Below, in pieces: positions 1 through 8,994 of a stretch of 64,000 nt of DNA. The stretch covers positions 1 to 64,000 of the forward strand of contig DAOSOK010000025.1 in assembly GCA_035373905.1 (NCBI GenBank), in the 5' to 3' direction. Each line of letters opens with the position of its first letter. The first letter of the stretch is position 1. Origin of the DNA: Candidatus Ozemobacteraceae bacterium (GTDB lineage Bacteria; Muiribacteriota; Ozemobacteria; Ozemobacterales; Ozemobacteraceae). The notes beneath the pieces are model-generated. The model saw only the letters and a program-made list of their open reading frames with translations, ran no database searches and was not told where the DNA came from. A program made the position numbers and the translations under genes.

Positions 1-104
1 AATCAGTCAAATGTCCGACGGAAAACCGCTTGGGTACTCAAAGTGAGAATTGCTGAACCAAACTCGAACCTGCGTTTGCAGGTGAGGGTTTGAACCGGGT
101 GTGC

Positions 105-132
105 GTAGGGGCGGGTTTGAAACCCGCCCTGC
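105..132. repeat. GC-rich palindromic intergenic repeat (family A)
   Basis: A short near-palindrome, with arms GGCGGGTTT and AAACCCGCC, lies just past the 3' end of the peptidase gene at 140-2164. Sister copies with the same GTAGGGGCGG-type edges are at 2673-2700, 35667-35697 and 54607-54635, with a decayed half at 22641-22665. All lie between genes. Its position suggests it could also act as a hairpin at the end of the peptidase transcript; that is inference. Confidence 0.75.
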
Positions 133-139
133 AGAACAT

Positions 140-2164
140 CTATTTTGTGAAAGTGATGGATTCGAAGAATTCTTTCACCCAGGGTTCGTCGCGGGCGGGC
201 TGGTCGGTGGCGATGTTGACCTGGTAGTAGCGGTTGGGGGTGACGGCGTAGTAGTTGGTGAAGACGCCGGCTGCGTCCTCGACGACGAACCATTCCGTTC
301 CACCCATCGTCACGGGTTTCGGGGCGCCCAGGCCGAGCATGGCGTAGACCTTCATATCGGCCGGGATGCGCTCGGCGAGCAGGCGTTCGCGATCGGCTCC
401 GGGCACGTCGAAGGCTTTCACCGTAACCATCCAGCTGTCGCGCATGACGTGGCCCTTGATGAAATACCCAACGCCGATTCCCGGCCAGACGACCTTGTCG
501 GCCCGCGAGAAGCACTCGGGAACGGTAAACGCGAAGCCGCCCTCCCTCGACTCGACCCGGTCGCCCTTCGTCGGACTTTTCGATTTCGTGACCTCGGCGT
601 CGGAGATCGGTTTCAGTGCAGTGTTCGTATACGCCGGCACAAAGGCGGTGAAGACGGAAACGCCTTCCACATTCTTGTCAGCGCCGTATCTGAACTCGAG
701 GCCGATGCTCGTCACGGCCTTGACCCCGCCCCAGTCCTTCGCGGCTGAACGGTAGAAATACGTTTCAGACCGGCCGTCGTTCACGGTCATGTCCGGCTTG
801 CGGTAGACCTGCCTGACGCGGGATTTCGGCGTGCCGATGCCGACGCCGCGGCTCGTCATGACCCGGGTTCGTTTCGCGCCGAAAAGATCGATGCGTCCGA
901 CGGCGGTCGCATCCATGAACGACTGGGTGACGAGCGCGTCGTCGCCGTATTTCTGGTACTCGGCGAACTTCGGCGAGACGGACGTCGAGAAGAAACTCTC
1001 TGCCCGCGCGAGCGGGTCGCCAAGCCGGAGCCAATTTTCCCCGACCAGGATGCCGGCTTCCTCGGGAACGATCAGCAGGGGCTCGTCGGCCGGCGCGGCT
1101 TTCCACTCCGGCGGCGACGGGTCGGCAGGCGGAACGTAGGACGAGTAGTCCTTGAGCGACTTCTGGAGCGCCTCCGGGTTGTCGTCGGCACGCAGGGCCC
1201 GACGAAGGACGATCTCGGGCATCTCGAAGGATGGCAGAGGCGTTTCCGGCTTTTTGTGCGGGTCGGCGAGGTAGTTCACAACGTCCTGCGGCGTCGGGCG
1301 GTCGTACAAGACGACAGGGTGGGTGACGATCTTCCCGTAGAGATCATAATCGAGCCACGCCGTGCCGTTATCGCCCCATTCCGTGCCCCAGGAGTTGTAC
1401 AGCTTGAGGGCGTGGCGTTTGTCATCATACCCGACGATGACGAGGTAGTGGACCGAATCGATCGTCGTGTCGGTGATCTTCTTCAGGATCGGATTCTTTT
1501 TGTTCAGTTTATAGAACTCAGAATATATATCCATCGTGCAGACGACGGGGTCGCCGCCGGCGAGGATCGCCTTGAGCGTCGGAATATCGCCGTACGGCAG
1601 GCGCCGGAAGGTGAGGTTGCGGAAGGCGCGCGCGAATGTGCGCAGGTCTTCGGACGGCACCGTCTCGTCATCGGGAATATACGGAAAGAGCGAGAGGGGA
1701 ACGCAACCGACGTCGATCGAGAGGAAGAGGGCGTTGTGGTCGCGGAACCCGTTCTCGTCAGGGCTCTTGTATAACAGATTCGTGATGAACGTCGGGCTGA
1801 AGATGTGATTCGGCCCGTAGTTCCAGCCGTGTTCGAGTTTCTCGTGGTAGCTCTTCACCGCGTAAGCCACCGCCCAGCCGGGGCATGTGTTGTCGAACTG
1901 CTTGCCGACCGGAGGAAAGTCGGGCGAGAGGTCGACGGCCGGCGGCAGGTTCACGTCGGGCTTTCCCGACAGCGTCGTGAACTTCCGCACCATCCGGACC
2001 TCCTGGATGGCCAGGAATTGTTCGTCCGTCATCGGCACCACGCCGGTGAACTGGGTTGCGGAAGCGGTTGCGCCAAAGGCGGGCATGCCGGGAGCGAGCG
2101 GGAGAACCGCCAGTGCGACCGCAAGAAACGCCGTTCGAACCGTTGAACTCATGACAGCCGTCAC
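140..2164 (-). CDS. Secreted papain-like (C1A) cysteine peptidase with PsbP/DUF1795-like C-terminus
   Basis: Residues 5-32 form a signal peptide, so the 674-residue protein is probably exported. Residues about 75-290 match the C1A papain fold: Q89 of the oxyanion hole, C94 in the variant TCPGWA (usual CGSCWAF), H239 in SVHYLVIVGYDD and N257 in LYNSWGTEWGDNG. All catalytic positions are therefore present, and peptidase activity is likely. Residues 540-674 (FAFTVPECF to FFESITF) resemble the PsbP/DUF1795 fold by pattern; this is a weaker call. The first codon is GTG, preceded closely by AGAGGA; an ATG four codons later is an alternative. The gene stands alone with its own promoter at 2183-2211. 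The substrate is unknown. Confidence 0.85.
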   Translation of the reverse strand: MTAVMSSTVRTAFLAVALAVLPLAPGMPAFGATASATQFTGVVPMTDEQFLAIQEVRMVRKFTTLSGKPDVNLPPAVDLSPDFPPVGKQFDNTCPGWAVAYAVKSYHEKLEHGWNYGPNHIFSPTFITNLLYKSPDENGFRDHNALFLSIDVGCVPLSLFPYIPDDETVPSEDLRTFARAFRNLTFRRLPYGDIPTLKAILAGGDPVVCTMDIYSEFYKLNKKNPILKKITDTTIDSVHYLVIVGYDDKRHALKLYNSWGTEWGDNGTAWLDYDLYGKIVTHPVVLYDRPTPQDVVNYLADPHKKPETPLPSFEMPEIVLRRALRADDNPEALQKSLKDYSSYVPPADPSPPEWKAAPADEPLLIVPEEAGILVGENWLRLGDPLARAESFFSTSVSPKFAEYQKYGDDALVTQSFMDATAVGRIDLFGAKRTRVMTSRGVGIGTPKSRVRQVYRKPDMTVNDGRSETYFYRSAAKDWGGVKAVTSIGLEFRYGADKNVEGVSVFTAFVPAYTNTALKPISDAEVTKSKSPTKGDRVESREGGFAFTVPECFSRADKVVWPGIGVGYFIKGHVMRDSWMVTVKAFDVPGADRERLLAERIPADMKVYAMLGLGAPKPVTMGGTEWFVVEDAAGVFTNYYAVTPNRYYQVNIATDQPARDEPWVKEFFESITFTK

Positions 2165-2182
2165 ATTCCTCTCATCCGGATG

Positions 2183-2211
2183 AGTATATATCAGTATCTA
2201 CGCATGCGCAA
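2183..2211 (-). promoter_or_regulatory. Sigma-70-type promoter of the C1A peptidase gene
   Basis: On the minus strand TTGCGC (2206-2211) and TATACT (2183-2188) are separated by exactly 17 bases. Transcription would begin near 2176, about 12 bases before the GTG start at 2164, giving a very short leader. The -10 is strong and the -35 is moderate. Confidence 0.55.
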
Positions 2212-2255
2212 CCGCGCGTGAAAAAGCCGTACGCAATGAAAGGGCGGTTCTCGGG

Positions 2256-2600
2256 TCAGAGTTCTTCCGCGGCCTGAGTTTCGGAGTCGAAGATCGTCGA
2301 CAGGCCGGAGAGGCCGGTGACCTGGAAGACGTCGCGATACAGGTCTGACACGCCGACGAAGCCGAGGGCGGCCTTGTGGGTCGCGGACAGGTCTTCGGCG
2401 ACCTCGAGCAGTTTCGTGATGCCGGGACTGTTGATGACCGTCACCCCGGCGAGATCGATCAGCACCTTTCGGGAGCCACGATCGACGGCTTCCAGGAGAA
2501 ACAGCCTGAGCCTCTCGCAGGTCTCGCCGTTGAGGTACCCGGCCGGGCGAACGATATATATATCACCAGATATTACGAAAGAAAATGCGTTCTCTGTCAT
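2256..2600 (-). CDS. STAS-domain protein (anti-sigma factor antagonist-like)
   Basis: A small single-domain protein of the STAS fold used in partner-switching regulation, where a STAS protein binds an anti-sigma kinase when dephosphorylated by a PP2C/SpoIIE phosphatase. The signature is KVLIDLAGVTVINSPGITKLLE, in which the usual D-S-S/T-G turn reads N-S-P-G. One hydroxyl residue remains and the next is proline, so phosphocontrol is uncertain. The gene is divergent from two SpoIIE-type phosphatases (2838-7884), a typical pairing, but no HATPase kinase is nearby. I chose the ATG at 2600 (114 aa). The frame stays open to a TTG at 2636; neither start has a well-placed ribosome binding site. Confidence 0.8.
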   Translation of the reverse strand: MTENAFSFVISGDIYIVRPAGYLNGETCERLRLFLLEAVDRGSRKVLIDLAGVTVINSPGITKLLEVAEDLSATHKAALGFVGVSDLYRDVFQVTGLSGLSTIFDSETQAAEEL

Positions 2601-2672
2601 CCTTCGACTATATGCTGGGGTGGATGTGAAAGTCAAACATCGAACAGGGCGGGAATGACATACGGGGCTGGT

Positions 2673-2700
2673 GTAGGGGCGGTTCGCGAACCGCCCCTAC
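2673..2700. repeat. Perfect 28-bp palindromic repeat (family A)
   Basis: A perfect inverted repeat beginning GTAGGGGCGG and ending CCGCCCCTAC, with centre TTCGCGAA. It lies between the divergent STAS and phosphatase genes, upstream of the promoter at 2779-2807. It belongs to the same family as 105-132 and 54607-54635, but its central bases differ (TTCGCGAA rather than TTTGAAA). Confidence 0.85.
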
Positions 2701-2778
2701 GGAAGCATGGCGATCGTCTTCGTGGGGAAGGGTTTCTGGATATCTGTGATTCGGTTGTTGGAAAACTGATGCGGTCCT

Positions 2779-2807
2779 TTGACAAGTTGTGCGGAGTTCT
2801 CTACTCT
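2779..2807 (+). promoter_or_regulatory. Promoter of the two-gene SpoIIE phosphatase operon
   Basis: A consensus -35 TTGACA (2779-2784) is followed after 17 bases by TACTCT (2802-2807). Predicted initiation near 2814 puts a 24-base leader before the ATG at 2838. This helps exclude upstream in-frame ATGs at 2656 and 2770 as the start. Confidence 0.65.
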
Positions 2808-2837
2808 GAGAAAAACGAGTTTCGACCGAACGGGCGG

Positions 2838-5693
2838 ATGAGAACGTTTTTATCAAAACTGCTGGTGATCTTCATCTTCGGATTTCTCCCGGCGGTCTCG
2901 GGGTATATCGCCGTCGGGAAGCTTCTCGAACATGGGGCATCCTCGCGGGTCGACCGACTCGGGAACCGGCTGCGGGAGCGGCTGATCCGGATCGCCGACG
3001 CCAGTTCGGACGAGAGTTTCTATTTCACGGTTTTCAACCGCCTGTTTTCGACCATGCGCGCCAGCTCCGGGAACGATGATTCGTCGCTCTCCGCGAATAT
3101 CGAAAGCGTGCGCAGGCTTTGCGGTGGAGACGTCTCGGTCTTCCGGTTCGATGGGAACGGGGAGTATCTTCCGATTCCCCGATACGCTCCGCCCAACCGA
3201 TATATCGTGGGCAAAATATGGGACATCCTCGCGGAAACGGCTGCATACCGCGAAGGCGACGAGCAACGATTGCAGAAAAAGATCCAGACGCTCCTCGGCT
3301 CAGAAGCAAACGCCGGCGGCATGAAGAAGAGCGAGGGACAGCCGATCAGCCTGAAAAAATCGGGAACGAGCGGCTATTTCTACTGGCGCCGATTCACGCC
3401 GCGAAGCAAGGCCGGCATCGCGATCGTCGCGTTTCCGATTCTGAAAACCCACCAGATTCTCGCGCGGCTTCGCGGAAGAACCGGTCCGATGGGCCCGGGA
3501 GATTTGAAACTGGCCTACTGGAGCCATGATTCGAACAAGCCTCTTTTCATTTCGGGGTCCGAGGCGAGGTTCTCCATCGTCCGCGACAGCATGGAAAAGA
3601 GTTCCGTCGAGACGCTCGTCGAGAACGGCCGTATCTGGAGCCACCTGACGACGGTCTCCGGGGTCTTCCTCGCGTCGTTCCCTCTCGGCGATGCCGGCAA
3701 GGGGGTCGGGCACGGCATGCTGAACCTGCTCATGACGCTCGTCATGGGGCTTCTGCTGATGTTCCTGTTCCGGCCCGAGTTCGATCTGAAGCGGATATAC
3801 CTGAAAATCGGCAACAAGCTTCTCGCCATCCTCCTGGTCGCGATCGCCTTTCCGACCGTCTGCCTTCTGCTGGTGGGCGTCATCGCGATCGACGCGCACG
3901 AGCGCGTCCTGCTTACGCGCTTGAAAAAAGACCAGGTCGTCCGGCTTTCGGCGATCGAGGATGATTTCAGAAGCGAGTCGAAAGTATTCGCCGAGAATTG
4001 CCGGGCGCTGCTCGGAAAAAGCATCGAATCCTGGTCGCCGGAATCGTTCGCGGCGCATTGCGCGAGTCTGATGGAGGCGGGAGAAGCGGTCAGAATCGAA
4101 CTGCGGGCGCTCGATGGCGAGCCGCTGTTCATACGTGATACGGGGGGCTGGTTCGCCGGTCTCGAGAAAACACAGGATGCCTACAGCAGGCATCAGATCA
4201 ACAAGACGCTCTCGGACCGGCAAAAGCGTGAAGGAATCCCGCTGAAGCGGCCACTCGACAACTTTCTGTCGGATGCGTTCGAAACGGAAGGCTTCGGGTT
4301 TGAAAGAATCACCAGGGCGCCCGACACCGTTCATTCGTATAAAGTCGGCCTGAACGAGATGTTCTGGTATTGGTCCCCGATCGACGTTCCCGGCCACCCG
4401 GCCGCCATGCTGAACATCTTTCAGGCGAAAAACCTCGCGCGCGCCAGGTTTCTGCAACGGGTAGTGCGAAGGGCCGATCCCGACCTCGGTATTCTCGGCG
4501 CCTACGATGAGAACCGTCGGCAATGGCTGAATCCGACCATCACGAGACTGGCCGACGTCGATGCCGCGATGCGGGCGGCGATTCTCGAAGGAAAGCCGCG
4601 TATGCAGACGATTGCCGGGAAGAACCGTCGATATCACGCGCTGGCATTTCCCGGCACGGTTCTTTCACCGTTCAGCATGATCGTCCTGACCGACGAACGG
4701 CTCATCGGCGACAGGATCCGGGCCATGCATCTCTCGCTTGCTCTCGGCATGCTCGCCATTTTCGCCGTGGCGATCGCGATTGCCCGGCTTCTGACGCAGG
4801 CATTTCTCGTGCCTGTCCTAGAGTTGGACCGGGGAATGCAGAGGCTCCAGCAGCATCGCTCGGATGCCGCGGTATCGATCGAAGCCGGCGACGAGTTCGG
4901 CGAACTGGGCGTTTCGTTCAACCGGATGGTCGAGGATCTCAAGGAGATGAACCTCGCCAAAACCATCCAGGAGTCGCTTTTCCCACAGCAAAAGCAGGAC
5001 ATCCCCGGATACGGCATGGGCGTCTTCAATCTCGCCGCCACCGACCTCGGCGGCGATTACTGCGATTACGTCCGGATCGGCCCCGACCGGTTCCTGTTCC
5101 TGATCGGCGACGTCAGCGGCCACGGCACCTCGGCGGCGCTGTGCATGGCGATGGCTAAGGCGGCCGTTTTCAAGGCCGGCCGCGAAGGGCTCGCGTTTTC
5201 CGAGATTCCGAAAACCATTTCCTCGCTGCTGCTGCGGATTCTGCGGCGCAAGAAGATGATGACGATGCTGTTCGTGCTGCTCGACACCGCCACCGGCACT
5301 CTTGAAATGATCAACGCCGGCCACAACTGGCCCGTCATCGTGCGTCGCGACGGCAGACTCGAGGAGTTCAAGATCATCGGCCTGCCGCTCGGCGTGCGCG
5401 AATCCGTCAAGAAAGAGCAGGTTCAGACGGCCGTTCTCGAGCCGGGCGATTTCCTGTTCGCCTACACCGACGGACTCCCCGAGTGCCATGACCCGAAAGG
5501 CAACCAGTTCGGCCACGAAGCCATGTATCTGGAGTTGTCGAAACTCGCGGGGCTCGGGCCGGAGAAGGTGATCGCTCGCATGGAAAGCGTGTTTCGGCAG
5601 TTTCTGGCCGGCGGTGCCCAGCAGGATGATATGACCATACTGGTGGTCAGGCGCGACCACGCCGTTCCGGAAAGGAGGAGCGATGACTGCTGA
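2838..5693 (+). CDS. Membrane sensor with HAMP and SpoIIE/PP2C-type serine phosphatase domain
   Basis: A 951-residue membrane-anchored PP2C-family phosphatase of the RsbU/SpoIIE type, expected to dephosphorylate STAS proteins. Four membrane segments lie near residues 6-27, 292-313, 327-350 and 632-656, enclosing two large sensor regions of no recognised family; HAMP follows TM4 (about 656-710). The phosphatase domain runs from about 715 to the end with all metal-binding motifs: DLGGDYCDY (about 736), GDVSGHG (about 757), NAGHN, YTDGLPE and QQDDMT. The start is set by the promoter at 2779-2807 and by the membrane helix that begins at once. Its last 11 bases overlap the next gene, also a SpoIIE-type phosphatase, so the two are co-translated. 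Confidence 0.9.
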   Translation: MRTFLSKLLVIFIFGFLPAVSGYIAVGKLLEHGASSRVDRLGNRLRERLIRIADASSDESFYFTVFNRLFSTMRASSGNDDSSLSANIESVRRLCGGDVSVFRFDGNGEYLPIPRYAPPNRYIVGKIWDILAETAAYREGDEQRLQKKIQTLLGSEANAGGMKKSEGQPISLKKSGTSGYFYWRRFTPRSKAGIAIVAFPILKTHQILARLRGRTGPMGPGDLKLAYWSHDSNKPLFISGSEARFSIVRDSMEKSSVETLVENGRIWSHLTTVSGVFLASFPLGDAGKGVGHGMLNLLMTLVMGLLLMFLFRPEFDLKRIYLKIGNKLLAILLVAIAFPTVCLLLVGVIAIDAHERVLLTRLKKDQVVRLSAIEDDFRSESKVFAENCRALLGKSIESWSPESFAAHCASLMEAGEAVRIELRALDGEPLFIRDTGGWFAGLEKTQDAYSRHQINKTLSDRQKREGIPLKRPLDNFLSDAFETEGFGFERITRAPDTVHSYKVGLNEMFWYWSPIDVPGHPAAMLNIFQAKNLARARFLQRVVRRADPDLGILGAYDENRRQWLNPTITRLADVDAAMRAAILEGKPRMQTIAGKNRRYHALAFPGTVLSPFSMIVLTDERLIGDRIRAMHLSLALGMLAIFAVAIAIARLLTQAFLVPVLELDRGMQRLQQHRSDAAVSIEAGDEFGELGVSFNRMVEDLKEMNLAKTIQESLFPQQKQDIPGYGMGVFNLAATDLGGDYCDYVRIGPDRFLFLIGDVSGHGTSAALCMAMAKAAVFKAGREGLAFSEIPKTISSLLLRILRRKKMMTMLFVLLDTATGTLEMINAGHNWPVIVRRDGRLEEFKIIGLPLGVRESVKKEQVQTAVLEPGDFLFAYTDGLPECHDPKGNQFGHEAMYLELSKLAGLGPEKVIARMESVFRQFLAGGAQQDDMTILVVRRDHAVPERRSDDC

Positions 5694-7884
5694 CATCGCG
5701 TCTCCCGCCTCGCGTCCGAAAGGCTCTCTGCTGAGCCGCCTGGCCGGCATTCTGCTTCTGCTCGTCATCCCGACTGCGACGGCGTGGGTTTTCGGCAACG
5801 CCGTCATCGCGCAGAAGCTGGCCGACCAGAAGGCTGCGGCGGTCGGCCTTCCAGACGCACTCCCGGCACCGGGAGACGTGGCCGGCCGCCTGGATTCACA
5901 CCAGGCGAAAGCGGCATTGAATGCGTTCGTGCTCTTCCTGGGCCTCCTTCTCGTCTTGGTTGTCAAGGAAACCGACTTTGGAAACCGGTTTCGCATCGTT
6001 TCCGTCCGGTACAAGCTTATCGGCCTCCTCCTGTATGCCGTTATTCTGCCTATCTCCGGGCTTTTGTTCTTCGGCTGGAAATACGTGGCGGAGTTCAGGG
6101 AACTCCTGGTTCAGGAGGCATACATCGCCTGCCAGGCGAGCATCAACGACGTCGAAAACGGCTTCGAAAAGGAAAAATCCAGGCTGCTTCAACGGTTCAG
6201 ATCGTATCGGAATATGCCGGAACTCCAGGCGGATCCCGGATCGTTGTACAAGAAATTTCGCGACCTGGAGCGGAACAAGCAGATGACGTGGATCGAAGTG
6301 CGCGATATGAACGCCAACGTTCTGCTGACCACCCAGTCGGACAAGTCGAACAAGCTTTCCATCATCTGCAAGGCGATCGCCCGGCTCGGCATCACCCGGT
6401 TCCTCGGCCATCGGCTTGCGATGATGGCGCCCCAGAGACTCAACGCATCCGAAGTGCTGATCCAGGAGTTTTTCGAAAGCCCGCTCGGCGGCTGGGGCAG
6501 GGTGTTCGAAAGCCCCAACGAACTGCACAGGGCCAGTTTCGCCGGCCAGGACATTCTGTATTACTGGGACGTCTTTCAAGAGACGGATATCAAACCCGCC
6601 TACCTCGTCGTGGATCTGCACATGAAGTATGCGGTCAGATCATATCTCCTCGAATCTCTCGACAAGCGCATTTCGAGCGGTCACGGCGCACTTCGCATGC
6701 TGGCCTGGTCGATTCCCTTCAAGACGTTTCTCCAGGAGAAGCCGCCGGAAGACGCGACGATCAAGCAGTTCGTCGATCGCGTCATTCTCGCGAACGCGCC
6801 GCTGAATGCCGCCATCCGCTGGCAGAACGACGAATGGCTGGCCGTCGGCACCCCGGGGAAGAAGCTTCCCGAGAGCGTTCTGCAGAGCCTGTACCCGGTT
6901 GGCGAAATCGACCGTCAGATCGCGGCCATCAGGTCGGATCTGTTCTGGGGCGTCATTCTCGCGGTGATCATCGCGGTTCTGATCGGCATGCTGTTCTCGC
7001 ACACGCTCATCAGGCCCGTCGCCAACCTGATGGGCGGCGTCCAGGCCCTGCGCCGTCGCGACACCTCGCACCGGCTCGAGATCCTCCAGAACGATGAGCT
7101 CGGAAAACTCTCGGCGCGGTTCAATGCCACCAGCGAAACGCTGGCCGACGTGATCTACGCCAAGGACATCCAGGCGCTGATGATTCCGGAGAAAGCGCCG
7201 GAGATCAAGGGATATGCAGCCGATCTGATCAACATTCCCGCTGCCGATCTCGGAGGAGATTTCTGCGATATTCTCCCGGTCGGGCCGGACAAATGGCTGA
7301 TGGTGATCGGCGACGTCACCGGCCACGGCGTCAGTTCGGCGCTCGTGACGGCGATGACGAAGACGATCGTCTCGGAATACGCGCGGAAAGAGCAACTGGA
7401 ACTGAGCGACATGCTCGCGTGCCTGAACGACATGCTCTATAGCCAGTTCCAGCGCAAAAAATGCATGACGTTCTTCGCGGCGATGCTCGATACGCGCGAC
7501 GGGACAATCGAGTGCGCCGCCGCGGCTCATCCCCTTCCGCTCCTTTTCCGCGGCGGGCGACTCGAGGCGTTTCCGAAAATCGGCTGCCCGCCCCTCGGGT
7601 TCAGCCAGGATCGGAAGGAGTTTCCCCGGACGACGATCATGCTCGAGCCCGGCGATTGCCTGGTCCTGTTCACCGATATCCTGATCGAGCTGCATGACAG
7701 AACGGGAAAGCCGCTCGGAACGAAAGGCTTCGCGGCCATCTGCGAGAGACATGTCGCGCTCGAACCGGCCGCCATGCGCGCCCGGATTCTCGAGGACGTG
7801 ACCGCCATCGGGGGAAGCGAACTGGACGACGACCTGACCATGATCGTCCTGAAACGGGGAACCGCCGTCGCGACGGCTTCCTGA
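5683..7884 (+). CDS. Membrane HAMP-SpoIIE/PP2C-type serine phosphatase (second copy)
   Basis: 733 residues, preceded by a strong AAGGAGG site inside the end of the upstream phosphatase gene. Membrane segments at about 17-38, 79-95, 111-131 and 414-437 enclose one extracytoplasmic sensor region (about 132-413) with no recognised family. HAMP follows, then the phosphatase domain from about 500: DLGGDFCDI (about 522), GDVTGHG, AAAHPLP, FTDILIE and DDDLTM. Metal-binding aspartates are kept, but NAGHN has become AAAHPLP and the FTDGL glycine is isoleucine, so it may differ in rate or target from its neighbour. The pair probably senses two signals and acts on the divergent STAS protein or related antagonists elsewhere. 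Confidence 0.9.
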   Translation: MTADIASPASRPKGSLLSRLAGILLLLVIPTATAWVFGNAVIAQKLADQKAAAVGLPDALPAPGDVAGRLDSHQAKAALNAFVLFLGLLLVLVVKETDFGNRFRIVSVRYKLIGLLLYAVILPISGLLFFGWKYVAEFRELLVQEAYIACQASINDVENGFEKEKSRLLQRFRSYRNMPELQADPGSLYKKFRDLERNKQMTWIEVRDMNANVLLTTQSDKSNKLSIICKAIARLGITRFLGHRLAMMAPQRLNASEVLIQEFFESPLGGWGRVFESPNELHRASFAGQDILYYWDVFQETDIKPAYLVVDLHMKYAVRSYLLESLDKRISSGHGALRMLAWSIPFKTFLQEKPPEDATIKQFVDRVILANAPLNAAIRWQNDEWLAVGTPGKKLPESVLQSLYPVGEIDRQIAAIRSDLFWGVILAVIIAVLIGMLFSHTLIRPVANLMGGVQALRRRDTSHRLEILQNDELGKLSARFNATSETLADVIYAKDIQALMIPEKAPEIKGYAADLINIPAADLGGDFCDILPVGPDKWLMVIGDVTGHGVSSALVTAMTKTIVSEYARKEQLELSDMLACLNDMLYSQFQRKKCMTFFAAMLDTRDGTIECAAAAHPLPLLFRGGRLEAFPKIGCPPLGFSQDRKEFPRTTIMLEPGDCLVLFTDILIELHDRTGKPLGTKGFAAICERHVALEPAAMRARILEDVTAIGGSELDDDLTMIVLKRGTAVATAS

Positions 7885-7934
7885 AGCCTGCGGAATCCCT
7901 GCCGTTCGCCCTGCGCCTGTTCAAGGGCGAGAAC

Positions 7935-7963
7935 GTTCGTGCTTCGACGGGCTCAGCGGGAAC
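7935..7963. repeat. Imperfect palindrome GTTCGTGCT...GGGAAC (family B)
   Basis: A 29-base imperfect inverted repeat, GTTCGTGCTTCGAC then GGCTCAGCGGGAAC. It lies between the convergent phosphatase gene and pseudopilin gene. The same hairpin in the opposite orientation is at 15440-15468, and decayed versions occur near 39904-39930 and 56562-56585. It may serve as a bidirectional terminator here; there is no T-run. Confidence 0.6.
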
Positions 7964-7994
7964 GGGAATGTGAAATCGTCTGTTGTCGTGCTGG

Positions 7995-8573
7995 CTAATG
8001 GGTGATCGGGAGATAGGCACTGACGGCGGCGCGGTTTTCCGGAAGGCTCTGGAGGTAGACGAAGCGCCTGAAGCCCTGTTCTTCCCTGTTGTTGGGGGGC
8101 GTGCCGACCTCGAGGCCCGTCAGCATGACGACGGTGTTGCGGGGAGGGACGGTCAGTCGCCTGAACTCGAGCGAGATCGTCCGGTCGGGAAAGAGAACGT
8201 GCTCGCGCCCGCCGGCGGTTCTCGAGACGCCCAGCCGGTTGTCGGTCATTCTATAGTATATCGTATCTATTCCGGCGGTTGCGCCGCTCTCGTCCCATGT
8301 CAACCGTTCGAGAATCAATTCGCCCTTCGCCAGGTCCTCGTCGGTCGAGAGGATTGTCTTCGCCTGCCCGAGGTCTTCGAGGAGCTGGCCCATCACGATG
8401 TCGGCTGCGAGCAGGTTCGTCAAGTGACCGGTGCCGGAACGGAACGAATGCATCGCACCGACCGTCATCCGGCTTATGACGAGGATCAATAGGGCCGAAA
8501 TGGCGACAGAGGCGACTGTCTCGACGAGCGTGAGGCCGCGCGATGTATGTCGCATCGTATTATTTCGGTGCAT
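7995..8573 (-). CDS. Prepilin-like protein, PilW/GspJ type (last gene of six-gene operon)
   Basis: 192 residues with a type IV prepilin signature at the N-terminus: a short basic leader, then RGLTLVETVASVAISALLI with cleavage expected after the glycine and E at mature position 5. The C-terminal region (about 60-192) is beta-rich, like minor pilins or pseudopilins, with no assignable subfamily. The start at 8573 overlaps the upstream gene's stop by 14 bases and has GGGA about 10 bases before it; an ATG at 8555 is possible. It would be cleaved by a prepilin peptidase encoded outside this window. Confidence 0.8.
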   Translation of the reverse strand: MHRNNTMRHTSRGLTLVETVASVAISALLILVISRMTVGAMHSFRSGTGHLTNLLAADIVMGQLLEDLGQAKTILSTDEDLAKGELILERLTWDESGATAGIDTIYYRMTDNRLGVSRTAGGREHVLFPDRTISLEFRRLTVPPRNTVVMLTGLEVGTPPNNREEQGFRRFVYLQSLPENRAAVSAYLPITH

Positions 8574-8994
8574 ATACGAGTCCCGTCAGTTTCAGACTTC
8601 TCGGTCGCGTTTCGGCCGTCCATGTCACGACAGCGGTGACGGAGCGATACCGGCAGGGCCACTCCGAATTGCCAGTTTCTATCGGTTTGACGATCAGTTT
8701 CCGGGAGAATCTGGTCGAGTCGATGGAGGTCTGCACGCCGCCGATGTCGATCGACGGATAGTTTAGTCCGTCGTCGCCGGTTTCCTCGAGGCCTTCGAAT
8801 CCGCGGGCCATCGCGTAATCGACGAGTTCAGACGCATACTGCCATGCCATGGCATCGTCTCGGGTTTTCATGGTGCCCACGTTCGTTCGGGAGAAAAGCC
8901 AGAGGATCGGAAGGAGGCCGACGGCCAGCACGAAAGCCGCCACCATCAGCTCGGTGAATGAGAACCCCAATCGTTGGCCCGCGTTTCTCTTCAT
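8560..8994 (-). CDS. Prepilin-like protein, PilV/GspI type
   Basis: 144 residues. The leader MKRNAGQRLG is followed by FSFTELMVAAFVLAVGLLPI, a standard prepilin cleavage site (G|F, Glu5) and hydrophobic helix. The rest has no clear family. The start is fixed by an ATGA overlap with the stop of the 8991-11216 gene. Together with the next gene it gives two minor pilin-like subunits in series, as in PilV/PilW or GspI/GspJ pairs. No ATPase, GspF or secretin gene accompanies them here; a separate set lies at 47755-52199. Confidence 0.82.
   Translation of the reverse strand: MKRNAGQRLGFSFTELMVAAFVLAVGLLPILWLFSRTNVGTMKTRDDAMAWQYASELVDYAMARGFEGLEETGDDGLNYPSIDIGGVQTSIDSTRFSRKLIVKPIETGNSEWPCRYRSVTAVVTWTAETRPRSLKLTGLVYAPK

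Noticed and set aside
2376..2837. N-terminal extension of the first SpoIIE-type phosphatase back to 2376
   Set aside because: The extension runs antisense through the STAS gene and through a palindromic repeat, and lies before the promoter at 2779-2807.
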